In this document: positions 6,733-15,528 of the stretch, one piece after another
Numbering within the stretch: position 1 is the stretch's first letter
Layout of the letters: each line of letters opens with the position of its first letter
Origin: Planctomycetota bacterium
GTDB lineage: Bacteria; Planctomycetota; PLA2
Direction of reading: 5' to 3'
Length of the DNA stretch: 64,000 nt
Assembly: GCA_021776785.1 (NCBI GenBank)
Contig: JAJFFF010000018.1
Span: 62,001 to 126,000, forward strand
Position numbers and translations under genes: made by a program
Notes under the pieces: generated by a model
Told to the model about the DNA's origin: nothing
What the model saw: only the letters and a program-made list of their open reading frames with translations
The model's database searches: none

Positions 6733-9700
6733 CTAGTCGCTCCCGAATGCGCCGTCGCCCATGAGGAATCGCACCGACGCGGTTCCTCCAAACGTGATCC
6801 CTACCGCGAGGTCGGGGATGCCGTCGCTGTTGAAGTCGCCGACCACCATGCTGTTCGCGGTGGTTTCGGTCTCGAAGGCGAAGGCTTCGATCGGTTCGTC
6901 GAAGTCACTCGTCGGGCGACCGTTCTCGTCTGCGCCGCCTAAGAACACAACGACGGTCGGGGCCACCGTCTCCTCGGGCGTGGAGACGCCCGCCGTCAAC
7001 ACGATGAGATCCAAGATGCCGTCGCGATTAACGTCGGCCAGTCTTACGACCAGAGCATGCGGAACATCCATGCTCCGCGGGAGGCTGAACGGACCGTTCG
7101 CCAGGCGCGTCCGCACGTCCGTTGCCAGGTCGATCTCGATCAGGCCGCGCAGGGTTCGATCCGCAACCAGCACATCGCCGCCGCGCAGCGCAACACCGTG
7201 CCCATCGACAAGCGTCGCGCCGACGGGGACCACCGTGTCGACGTCGGCTAACCCCACGAGCTCCACGGCATCGATCGTAGTCGGCTTCAACACCAACAGG
7301 CGGCTTGCATCATCGATGCTCATCGCGCGGGCCTCGTCCATCCCGTCCACGAGCAATGTCGGATCGGCGGTGGGATCCGTGAGGTCCACCACGAGAATCT
7401 CGCCCTCGTCGAGCACAAGGACACGGTCGCGCGAAGCATCGAAGGATAGCGCGCGCGCGTTGCTGAACGCCGCGGGAGCGGTCAGCACCGTCCGATCGCC
7501 GGTGTCTGGGTCGACTTCGATCAATTGCTCGGCCTCCAGCACGAACAGCCGCTCGCCATCGGTCGCCAACGCGACCGGCTCATCGAACCCAGTTCCGGTT
7601 CCGGTCGACGCGTCCGACAAAACCGTTCGCCCCTCGGTTCCGAGGTCGATCGACAACACGGCGTCGGCGTCGAGCAGCAGCAATCGCCCGCCGTCCAAAA
7701 CAAGATCGCGGGCGTCCTCGTATGGGTTCGCTCCCGCGGTCGGCGGCGAAAACGGCGTCCGAATTCCCGTTGTGAGATCGACCGCTAAGATGTCGTCGCG
7801 TCCCTCGTCCAGCACAAGCGCGCGGTCGTCATCGACCACAACGGACGACGGTTCGGTAAACGGAACGAACGCCCGGGCGAAGATCACGCGCAACGAGCCG
7901 CTCGTCGCATTGAGCGCCACCAAGTCCGCCAACCCATCGAGGTTGAGATCGCGCGCGAGAAGCAGGTCCGCGCCCAACAGCCGCGGTCCGTCGTTCATCT
8001 GGGTTTCCACGGTTTCGACATCCGCGAAGCTTCCCTGAAACGCTTCGAGGAGATGGATCGATCCCGTCGTGGAGTCCAACACGGCGAGGTCGTTGTCCAA
8101 GTCACCGACGAAATTGCCGGCTGCGAGCGCGTGCGCATCGAATCCGAGCGCAAGCGTCACCGAAGGCGGCGGCAAGAGCGGAAGGCTCACGAGGCTGGTC
8201 AGGACCGAAACGGAACGATTGCCGAGAATCGCGACGTCGACATGGCCATCGGCGTTGAAGTGGGCCGCGATCGGGATTGGCATGCGGATCGAGTCGCCGC
8301 GGAAGAGGAACGGCGCCGGCGGCCCGAAGTTGGCCGAACCGACTTCGCTCAACGTGTTGCCCAAGATCCGATCGTGAATGCGAACGTTGCCGCCGTTGGA
8401 ACTCGCGAAGTGCGCGACCGGTTTCCCGTCAAACGATCCCGCGACGAGCCGCGCCGGATTCGCCAGCGACACGCCTGCTGTTTGTGCGAAGACGAAACGC
8501 CCGTCGCCGCGACCCGTCGCGCCGGATCCGGCGAGTGTCTCCACAAAGACCGTGTCCAACGCAATCCCGGCGACGTCGAGAATCCCGTCGCCGTTAAAGT
8601 CACCCGCGGCATCGAGGCGGATGCCGCGAAACACGGCCGTTCCCGCCACTTCGAAATAGCTTCCATCGCCGCGCCCCAGAGCACCACGCCCGAGCAACAC
8701 GTGAATCTCATCGGTCGTCGGGGTCGTGGCGACCAGATCGCGAATCCCGTCGCTGTTGAAGTCGCCCACCGCGATCGAGGACGCGGCCGCGCCGACCGCG
8801 ATCACGCCCTGCACCTGAAACGTCCCGTCGCCGCGCCCGGCACTCCCACGCCCGTTCACAAGTCGTACGCCGTCGGTGCATCCGACCGCGATGTCTAAGA
8901 TGTCGTCGCTGTTGAAATCGCCCACGACCGGGATGCACGCTCCGCTCGCGAATCCCGTCACCGGCACGCCAGGGAAAAACCGCACGAAATTGTCGTCGCT
9001 TCCGGCCGAGCGCTTGTACGTCAACGTGCCGTCGGCGTGTGTCACGACGATGTCGTTTAAGCCGTCCTCGTCGAAGTCGCCCACAGCGATTCCCAAAACC
9101 GCGGTGCCCACCGCCGTCGTCGCCGTGTTCCCGAGCGCCGGAAACGGCCCGCCGCGCGCGTGGAGTGCCGGACCGACCGCGACCACGACATCCGCGCGCC
9201 CGTCGCCATCGTGGTCCGCGACGGACACCGGGCCGACTTCACTTGGATCAGAAAATGCTGTGATCCCGAATCGGTCCGCGTTCTCCAAGAGCTGTCCGGT
9301 GGGCTTGCCGGCGCTGTTCTTGCCGCCCAAGCGCACCAACGAAGAAGGATCGACAACCGATACAACGACGTCGAGCACTTTGTCGTCATTGAAGTCGCCA
9401 ACGGCGAGGCCGCGCGGCGTCGCCGAACCCAGATCCAAGTCTTGGCGCACGCTCACACCGACGACCCCATCCCCTCCGATGTCGATGTCGATCAACAGCA
9501 GGCGGGCGCCCGTCGCGGTCACTCCAAGAACCAGGAGTTCGGGCCGCAAGTCGAGGTCGAGGTCAAGGACGTCAAGTTTGAAAATCTCGTCAATCGAATC
9601 AATCGTGAACGACTGCGGCGATCCAAACGTCGCGTTTCCCCGCCGCAACGCGTCGTTTTGACCGACCAACACCGTGAACTCGTTGGTGCCCGTGTTGCGC

Positions 9701-10704
9701 ACGACCAGGTCGAGCACGCCATTGCTATCGAAGTCTCCGACGACGACGTCGTCCGCGCCCGCAACACCGGGTAGCGTCGCCGAGAGTTCAAACGTTCCGT
9801 CGGCGCCCACGCGGGTTCGGCCCGCGCGTTCGCCCGCGAGTGACAGCGGCGTTTCGTTTCCCGACAAGTCGACGGCGGTCACCTGCACGAACACCGTCCG
9901 GCCGGCGGGAAGACCCGCGAGCAACGTGGACGTCGCGGCCGACAACTGACCGTCTAGTCCTACGTCGAGCGCGCCACCGGTATAAAACTCCGGAAACGGA
10001 TCGCCTGGACGCGGCGCGCTGGCCCGCGGTTCGCCGACGCGAAAGTACACGCGATAGCCATCGACACCGCTGCGGCTGTCGACGGCAGGCGACCACTTTA
10101 CGTTGAGCTGCCCGGGCGCATCGGCGACCAAGGATTCGATGACCGACCCCAAAAACGGCGGCGTGCCATCGACGGTAAACGCATGCTTCGCGAAGTGCGA
10201 TTCATGGCGCGAGCGATCGAACGCACGAACGAACAGCGTGTAGCTTCCCTCGCGGGTGAGCCCTACGTCCAGCCGCTCATCGCCATCGAACGTGGTCGTT
10301 ACACCGTCAACGACGCCAACATCGTCCAACGCCAGATAGGAGTCCTCGGTCGGGTGTTCGCCGTCCTCGTCCTCCACTGTCGGAAGCGGCAGCAGCGCGT
10401 CATCCGCGCCGATCAACACACTTGCGTCGGCGGTCGCGGAGGGCCCCACCAGGATCAGGCTGTACTCGATGAAGTCCGGCTTATCGGTATCCAGGAGAAG
10501 CGAGAGGACCGGGTCGCCGCCTAAGAATCGCAGATCCTCCAGCGCGTGCTGCGCGTCGGCGGGAAGCAAGATCAAGTCGGTTTCGATGCCGCCGACGCCC
10601 GAACTCGAACTGCCGAAAAACGATCCGATGCCGGCGCCGAAGCCGAGCGGCCCACACCCGGCGAAGACCACCAACAAGGCGACGAGACGCAGGGGTTTCA
10701 CCAT
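6733..10704 (-). CDS. Giant FG-GAP/VCBS-repeat surface lipoprotein
   Basis: 1323 aa, starting with a lipoprotein signal whose lipobox VFAGC puts the lipidated Cys at residue 17. A fibronectin-III-like segment follows (PGQLNVKWSPAVDSRSGVDGYRVYF). After that come many FG-GAP/VCBS repeats with the motif GDFNxDGxxDxxV, whose Asp-rich loops bind calcium in integrin-type beta-propellers. Around residues 950-1220 is a second propeller-like array of NHL-type repeats (DDRALVLDEGRDDILAVDLTTG and relatives). A secreted, outer-membrane-anchored adhesion or scaffold role is likely; no enzyme motif is seen. It ends a minus-strand group with the 376-codon lipoprotein frame 9 bp upstream and the two metacaspases. 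Confidence 0.8.
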   Translation of the reverse strand: MVKPLRLVALLVVFAGCGPLGFGAGIGSFFGSSSSGVGGIETDLILLPADAQHALEDLRFLGGDPVLSLLLDTDKPDFIEYSLILVGPSATADASVLIGADDALLPLPTVEDEDGEHPTEDSYLALDDVGVVDGVTTTFDGDERLDVGLTREGSYTLFVRAFDRSRHESHFAKHAFTVDGTPPFLGSVIESLVADAPGQLNVKWSPAVDSRSGVDGYRVYFRVGEPRASAPRPGDPFPEFYTGGALDVGLDGQLSAATSTLLAGLPAGRTVFVQVTAVDLSGNETPLSLAGERAGRTRVGADGTFELSATLPGVAGADDVVVGDFDSNGVLDLVVRNTGTNEFTVLVGQNDALRRGNATFGSPQSFTIDSIDEIFKLDVLDLDLDLRPELLVLGVTATGARLLLIDIDIGGDGVVGVSVRQDLDLGSATPRGLAVGDFNDDKVLDVVVSVVDPSSLVRLGGKNSAGKPTGQLLENADRFGITAFSDPSEVGPVSVADHDGDGRADVVVAVGPALHARGGPFPALGNTATTAVGTAVLGIAVGDFDEDGLNDIVVTHADGTLTYKRSAGSDDNFVRFFPGVPVTGFASGACIPVVGDFNSDDILDIAVGCTDGVRLVNGRGSAGRGDGTFQVQGVIAVGAAASSIAVGDFNSDGIRDLVATTPTTDEIHVLLGRGALGRGDGSYFEVAGTAVFRGIRLDAAGDFNGDGILDVAGIALDTVFVETLAGSGATGRGDGRFVFAQTAGVSLANPARLVAGSFDGKPVAHFASSNGGNVRIHDRILGNTLSEVGSANFGPPAPFLFRGDSIRMPIPIAAHFNADGHVDVAILGNRSVSVLTSLVSLPLLPPPSVTLALGFDAHALAAGNFVGDLDNDLAVLDSTTGSIHLLEAFQGSFADVETVETQMNDGPRLLGADLLLARDLNLDGLADLVALNATSGSLRVIFARAFVPFTEPSSVVVDDDRALVLDEGRDDILAVDLTTGIRTPFSPPTAGANPYEDARDLVLDGGRLLLLDADAVLSIDLGTEGRTVLSDASTGTGTGFDEPVALATDGERLFVLEAEQLIEVDPDTGDRTVLTAPAAFSNARALSFDASRDRVLVLDEGEILVVDLTDPTADPTLLVDGMDEARAMSIDDASRLLVLKPTTIDAVELVGLADVDTVVPVGATLVDGHGVALRGGDVLVADRTLRGLIEIDLATDVRTRLANGPFSLPRSMDVPHALVVRLADVNRDGILDLIVLTAGVSTPEETVAPTVVVFLGGADENGRPTSDFDEPIEAFAFETETTANSMVVGDFNSDGIPDLAVGITFGGTASVRFLMGDGAFGSD

Positions 10705-10713
10705 CGCTTCGTG

Positions 10714-11778
10714 CTACTCGCTCACAGCACCGTGAAAAAACACGAACGTGCGGGACGTGACGCGGCCGGCCACGCGGAACTCCACCACGACGCGATTTTC
10801 GCCCGCGAGCAGGCTCAGGCGCACGGCGGGAAGACGTAACACGAAACGGCGTCCTTCGCGCTGCGTCGCCGCGTCTTCGAATTGACCCTTCGGCCACGGC
10901 ACTTCGAGCGCCGACTTCGAGCCGTTCAGATAGATGTCGCACGCGGTAATCATCTCGGTCGCGACGATGCGCGCTTCGAACTCCGGCGTTCCGCCGACGT
11001 CGGCAAAGTTGGCGGGGCGAATCAGTTTGAACTCGCCCAGCGATTCCTGCTGCCGGCTGGAGAACTCCTGCTTGAGATAGCCGGTGGTCAGCGCGGCTAA
11101 GTTGCCGACGACGCGTTCGGAAATCGCGCGGCTCACGCGCGACGGGCGGTCGATGCTGCGCCAAGGCGGCCACACCACCGACTGCGCGATGCGCCCGCGT
11201 TCGGCGAGCGAAAGCGTCACGGACTTGTTGCGTACGGTGAACGTGTGCACGACGTCGCCGTCGTACGGATTCACAACGTCGACGTCGAGTGCGACACGCG
11301 TCGCGTATTTCTTGCTCGGCGCCTGCACGCCGCCCCACCATGTCGTGAGCCAAAGCGCGGCGTTGCCAACGACCTTGTACGGTTTGCCCGCTCCGAATTC
11401 GTTCACTTCCGCCAAGCGCGGACGCAGCACAAGATCCGGCGAATTCACCTCGCCCGAGCGTCCGACTTCGCTGGCCGCCGTGTGCCGCCGCATGCCCTCG
11501 ATGAACGTCGTGAGAAGCATGTCGTGTTTCTCACGGTCGGCGGCAACTTCGGTGCTGTGCGCCGCGTCGGTTCGCCAGACAAACGAGTAGGCTGCGTTGG
11601 GCACATGCCCGCCGACGCTGCCCGACTGATCGATCGGTTCCACGGCGATCCGGTAGGGCAAGCGCTCGAGCTCCTCCAACGGGCGCCCATCGGCGGAGCG
11701 GTGCGTCGGGTTGGACGCGCACGCGGCCGCCAGGAGCCACGCCGCGGCGAGGGCTACTGATTGAGATCTTTGACGCAT
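10714..11778 (-). CDS. Secreted lipoprotein of unknown function
   Basis: 354 aa from ATG 11778, chosen because it gives a clean lipoprotein signal (MRQRSQSVALAAAWLLAAAC). The open frame extends further upstream (to 11844) only inside the metacaspase gene; the chosen start overlaps that gene by 25 bp. The mature part begins with PYRIAVEPIDQSGS, reminiscent of periplasmic proteins that start with an alpha/beta module, and ends in a beta-rich region (RVVVEFRVAGRVTSRTFVFF). I do not recognise a named family. It is probably translationally coupled to the metacaspase-FGE gene. Confidence 0.7.
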   Translation of the reverse strand: MRQRSQSVALAAAWLLAAACASNPTHRSADGRPLEELERLPYRIAVEPIDQSGSVGGHVPNAAYSFVWRTDAAHSTEVAADREKHDMLLTTFIEGMRRHTAASEVGRSGEVNSPDLVLRPRLAEVNEFGAGKPYKVVGNAALWLTTWWGGVQAPSKKYATRVALDVDVVNPYDGDVVHTFTVRNKSVTLSLAERGRIAQSVVWPPWRSIDRPSRVSRAISERVVGNLAALTTGYLKQEFSSRQQESLGEFKLIRPANFADVGGTPEFEARIVATEMITACDIYLNGSKSALEVPWPKGQFEDAATQREGRRFVLRLPAVRLSLLAGENRVVVEFRVAGRVTSRTFVFFHGAVSE

Positions 11779-13376
11779 CGAAAACCCACGTTGTTGAAGC
11801 GTTCGTCGGCGCGAACTTCGAATCGAAACGCAATCGGGTCGCACAACGCGTCCCGCCGGCTCGTCAACACCTGCGTCCCGCCGCGCACCACACCGACACG
11901 GTCAAAGCGACGACCGGGCAAACACAGTTCGCGCACGCCGCTGCTCATCCCAACCACGCCGTCGCGCGTGCGGTCCTTGGCGAGGGTCAGAATCGACGGC
12001 GGGAAGCGCAACTTGCCGAACCCCATCGCCTTGGGTTCTTGTTCGCCCCACGCGTAGGTTTGCTTGTGGCCCGCTGCGTACACCCACTCCGCCTCCGACG
12101 GCAGGCGTTTGTTCGCCCACCGCGCAAACGCACGGGCATGCTGGATGTGAACGCCGACCACGGGCTGCGACTTGTCGCTGTAGCCCTTGCGGCGCCAGTA
12201 GCGCAGATCGTCCGGGGTACCGCGGTCTTGCAAGAACTGCTCGAACCGCTCGACGGTGACTTCGTACCGATCCATCAGGAACGGATCGACCTCGTGCGTG
12301 GTCGAACCGATCTTGAAGCGTCCGCCTTTGACAAGCACGAGCTCCGCCTTGTCCTTATCGTTGTCGATGTACACGCCGTCGGAACGCGGCGCCACCGTCG
12401 CGGGCAGAAAGTAGCCGGGCGGAAGTCCCGGCGAACCCGCCACGGGAACTTGGGCCCCCGCTTTGACGCCGCCCTCGATGCGCGCGTGAAAGAACATGAA
12501 CTCGCCCGCCTTTTCGAAGTCGCGTAACACGCCGTACTTCGGCCGCTGGGCGGCTAAGTCCTCACGCATCACGGACTCGCGAACGCGGTGCCACAAGGCA
12601 CTGGCCGGAACCAATTTTTCCGGCGCGGCCTCGAGCTGATGCACAAAGTGCCACGCGAAAAGCGACAGGCCGTCGCGCCACGCGTCGGCCGCACGCTCTT
12701 CGCCCGCCGATGATGAGATCAGCTCAAACGATTTACCGCGCGCGAGTTTCTGCAGGTACTGATCGTCAACCTTGGCGACAATCGGCGGCGGACCGCGCAG
12801 CAGGCGACCGGAGTAACAACTGTCGCTTAGCACAAGGACGTGTCGCGGCTTCACGATCTTGCGCAAAGCCGAGCGCAGGTCGCTGCCTAGCAAGCAGTCC
12901 TTGTAGTTGTTCTCGGGATCGCTGTCGGAAAACAGCCAGTAGAACTCACGGTCGTCGGTCGGATGAAACAGCCCGTGACCCGCAAAGTAAATCAGGACGT
13001 GGTCGTCTTCGTGGAAATCACGCCGCCCGATGTCTTCCAGCACGGTCTGGAATTGCTTGCGCGTTACCCGCCCCGGCGCGTCGGCTGCGGCCGGATACAC
13101 ATGGACGTTGTCGGACGCGAACGCGTACCGCTCCTTCAACACGCGCGCGATGCGATGCACATCCTTGACCGGCGCGTCGAGGTTGCCCTCCTGCCGCTCG
13201 CCCAGGTTGTCGTATTCGGCAACGCCAAACAGGTACGCGTGGTAGACGCCGAGCTGCACTTCGTCTTCGCCGACCTTGGTCTTGATGCGCGTCTTCAGCG
13301 CTTCGTCATCGACTCCAGGCAGTGCGTGGCTCGCGGCCAGCAGAAGCAAAGACAGTAGTGTTGCGCGCAATCCCAT
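11754..13376 (-). CDS. Metacaspase (C14) fused to a formylglycine-generating-enzyme-like (SUMF1) domain
   Basis: 540 aa. A signal peptide (about 1-20) is followed by a caspase/metacaspase domain (about 45-270) with catalytic His134 in IYFAGHG and Cys187 in LSDSCYSG. After a linker, an FGE-sulfatase-type domain fills residues 345-538: DRYEVTVERFEQFL, the ANKRLPSEAEWVYAAG block, YAWGE, VRGG and a final VGFRCVKD. In such multi-domain proteins the FGE-like part is usually a binding module related to C-type lectins; conserved copper-binding Cys residues of true FGE are not evident. The product is probably exported. It neighbours a second metacaspase and a Ser/Thr kinase, which suggests a stress, signalling or cell-surface proteolysis role. 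Confidence 0.82.
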   Translation of the reverse strand: MGLRATLLSLLLLAASHALPGVDDEALKTRIKTKVGEDEVQLGVYHAYLFGVAEYDNLGERQEGNLDAPVKDVHRIARVLKERYAFASDNVHVYPAAADAPGRVTRKQFQTVLEDIGRRDFHEDDHVLIYFAGHGLFHPTDDREFYWLFSDSDPENNYKDCLLGSDLRSALRKIVKPRHVLVLSDSCYSGRLLRGPPPIVAKVDDQYLQKLARGKSFELISSSAGEERAADAWRDGLSLFAWHFVHQLEAAPEKLVPASALWHRVRESVMREDLAAQRPKYGVLRDFEKAGEFMFFHARIEGGVKAGAQVPVAGSPGLPPGYFLPATVAPRSDGVYIDNDKDKAELVLVKGGRFKIGSTTHEVDPFLMDRYEVTVERFEQFLQDRGTPDDLRYWRRKGYSDKSQPVVGVHIQHARAFARWANKRLPSEAEWVYAAGHKQTYAWGEQEPKAMGFGKLRFPPSILTLAKDRTRDGVVGMSSGVRELCLPGRRFDRVGVVRGGTQVLTSRRDALCDPIAFRFEVRADERFNNVGFRCVKDLNQ

Positions 13377-13437
13377 CCCGAGCGAACTCTAGCAGAAATG
13401 GGGTTACCGATGGGCCCCCTTCGCCTAGCGCGGTTCT

Positions 13438-15492
13438 CTACTTGGCCGGGGCCGCCACAATATCAAACGGGATCGTGACGGTGGCCCAGTAGCGATGCGC
13501 CGGGAGTTGGCTGTCACCCGACCGGGTCTTGGGACCGCCGTGCAGGATGTCTTTGAACGCGGCCAGGAACGGGTCGCCCAGCGCGTCCCTCGTCTTTTGT
13601 TCGCCGGCCTTCTTGGCGGCGTCCAGCCGTTCGTCCACGGCTTCAAATCCGGTTTCCGGAGCCACGTCGAGCAACCAAAACGGCAAAAATCGGTCCGTGG
13701 CGACGACCTTGAGCCACCAACGGCCGGTCGGATCCTTGGACCCAATCGATCCGGGCGGCGCCCAACCCTCCTGCGTCACTGGCTTAAACACTGACCCGTG
13801 ACGCGGGTTGGGAAACTCAAGGGTGACCGACGAGGGCGCGATGCCGCCCTGCTCCGGCGCGCGAATCCACCACCACGCGACATACACCGTTCGCTTCGGT
13901 TGGATGTCGATCTGAAAACGGGTCCCCTGCTCCAACTGCAAGATGCCGTTCTTAAAGCGGGGCGTTGCCAGTTTGTCCTCGGCGGTCAGCGGCACGAGTG
14001 CGCATTCAAATGCATCGTCTTGTTGATCCAGCGTGACGAGGTTGTGCAACCGCGCCAGGTAGAGCAACGATTGCTCCAGCTGCTTTCCCGCAGTGCCCTT
14101 CTCGTACCGGAGCCGCCCCACCGCGGAACCGACTCGACCGTCCCGCGCACGAGTCGGGCCGCAAAACGTCACGACATCGGACTTGTCGTCGGCAACGATG
14201 ACCAACTCGTGCGTGGTCTCGCCGTCCACCAGCGCAATCTGTTGCGTCGCGTGCATCGAGTGCAGTGTCTTCGCAAGTTCTGGCGGCAACGCCCCGTCCA
14301 CCCGCACTCGAAACTGCGGGTAGCCGGACTGCTCGACGAGCGCCACCATGTCCGCGTCAATCGTGCCGCCCTGCGGCAGCTTCAGCGTGGCAGCGTCGAA
14401 TCCTAGATTTTGAATCGTCGCGCGCATCTTCGGAGCCACGGTGTGCCGATTCACGAGGTCCGTCATGTTCGCGTAGATCGCGATGCGGCTTCGTTCCGTC
14501 ACGCCGTGCACACGCCCGCGCCGAACCCGAACGGGTGCGGCGCGGCTCTCGAACGGAGCGTGGTCGGGTTGTTTCACACCCCCCAAAAGCGGCGCCTCTT
14601 CAAGCTCGCCGCCGAGAAAAGTCGGCGTTTGGAGCAAAGACGGCCAGCGATGGCTCATCTTGGCGGCGACCCGCCGAAACAGTCCGGCGTACGTCGTCCC
14701 CCGTCGCGCGTCTTTGAGCTCGGAGACCAGTGCGGTCGAGAAGATTCCGCGCCGCTGGCCGTCGATGACTTTCTCGAGCGCGGATTGACGATCCGAGCAA
14801 GCCCCGAACGCCACACACCCAGGGGGCAAGACAACGGCGTCCGCGGCGGGTTCGGGCCCACCCTTGCGAACCGGTCCCTTGTCACGTGTGAGGCTTCGTT
14901 CCGCCACGTCGCTTACGTCACGGTAGAGCGTGCCGGAGTGACACGAATCCGAAATCAAAACGACATGGGCGTTGGTCTCCAACGCGATGCGTCGCATCCA
15001 GTAGTGAATCGTGTCGTCGCGAATGTCGCGTTTGCCGTCGCGCAAGTTGCCGTCGTGCGGCACCCAAGTCTCGTCCAAGAAATCCGCCTCGCGGTTCTTC
15101 TCGTTTGTGTCCTCAACGCGATCGCCGTGGCCCGCGAAGTAGATCAACACCGTGTGTTTACGCCCCGTTTTCGCCAGTTGCTTTTGGGCATCGCGCGACA
15201 CGGTATGCAGTTCCAACAACGCCGATTCGATGGAAATTTTGGTTGCTTTCGAATTCTTGATGAACGCATACCGCCGCAGGTCGTAACACGACTCCATCAC
15301 GTCGCGGACGGCCGTTGCATCCGCCACGCAACCACGAAGGTCCTTCACCTTCTTATCGCGGTACTCGTTGACGGCGATGTAGAGAGCGATCCTCTCCCAC
15401 GAACCCTCATCCCTAAAAAACGAGTAGCGGTCCGCCCCCAACGACGAGGTGGAAACAGCCAAAAGAACGAGGACGACGGTCATGCGAACCAT
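13438..15492 (-). CDS. Secreted metacaspase (C14 family) with long beta-rich C-terminus
   Basis: Read from ATG 15492 (684 aa), which gives a signal peptide ending LAVSTSSLGA; the longer frame to 15771 runs antisense into the kinase gene and is not used. ATG 15483 is an alternative. The peptidase domain has His122 in IYFAGHGDR and Cys184 in ISDSCHSGT, with an acidic S1-type environment. The remainder contains a segment on Pro/Gly-poor beta structure (FQIDIQPKRTVYVAWWWIR) resembling carbohydrate-binding or DUF4384-like C-terminal domains of bacterial caspases. It lies 61 bp upstream of the metacaspase-FGE gene, likely in one operon, and is divergent from the kinase gene. Confidence 0.82.
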   Translation of the reverse strand: MVRMTVVLVLLAVSTSSLGADRYSFFRDEGSWERIALYIAVNEYRDKKVKDLRGCVADATAVRDVMESCYDLRRYAFIKNSKATKISIESALLELHTVSRDAQKQLAKTGRKHTVLIYFAGHGDRVEDTNEKNREADFLDETWVPHDGNLRDGKRDIRDDTIHYWMRRIALETNAHVVLISDSCHSGTLYRDVSDVAERSLTRDKGPVRKGGPEPAADAVVLPPGCVAFGACSDRQSALEKVIDGQRRGIFSTALVSELKDARRGTTYAGLFRRVAAKMSHRWPSLLQTPTFLGGELEEAPLLGGVKQPDHAPFESRAAPVRVRRGRVHGVTERSRIAIYANMTDLVNRHTVAPKMRATIQNLGFDAATLKLPQGGTIDADMVALVEQSGYPQFRVRVDGALPPELAKTLHSMHATQQIALVDGETTHELVIVADDKSDVVTFCGPTRARDGRVGSAVGRLRYEKGTAGKQLEQSLLYLARLHNLVTLDQQDDAFECALVPLTAEDKLATPRFKNGILQLEQGTRFQIDIQPKRTVYVAWWWIRAPEQGGIAPSSVTLEFPNPRHGSVFKPVTQEGWAPPGSIGSKDPTGRWWLKVVATDRFLPFWLLDVAPETGFEAVDERLDAAKKAGEQKTRDALGDPFLAAFKDILHGGPKTRSGDSQLPAHRYWATVTIPFDIVAAPAK

Positions 15493-15528
15493 GCGACCAT
15501 CATACGTTTCCCGTATATTGAGGGTGGG
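15493..15528. promoter_or_regulatory. 36-bp divergent promoter region of metacaspase and kinase genes
   Basis: Only 36 bp separate the two start codons. A TATATT box (15514-15519, + strand) lies 9 bp before the kinase ATG, and a TATGAT box (15504-15499, - strand) lies 6 bp before the metacaspase ATG. If these are -10 elements both transcripts would start almost at the ATG (leaderless or nearly so). There is no convincing Shine-Dalgarno on the metacaspase side; the kinase has only a G-rich stretch (GAGGGTGGG). Positions are seen, promoter function is inferred. Confidence 0.4.

Noticed and set aside
14410..15528. Upstream extension of the kinase frame
   Set aside because: It runs antisense through the metacaspase gene and the kinase domain starts naturally at 15529.
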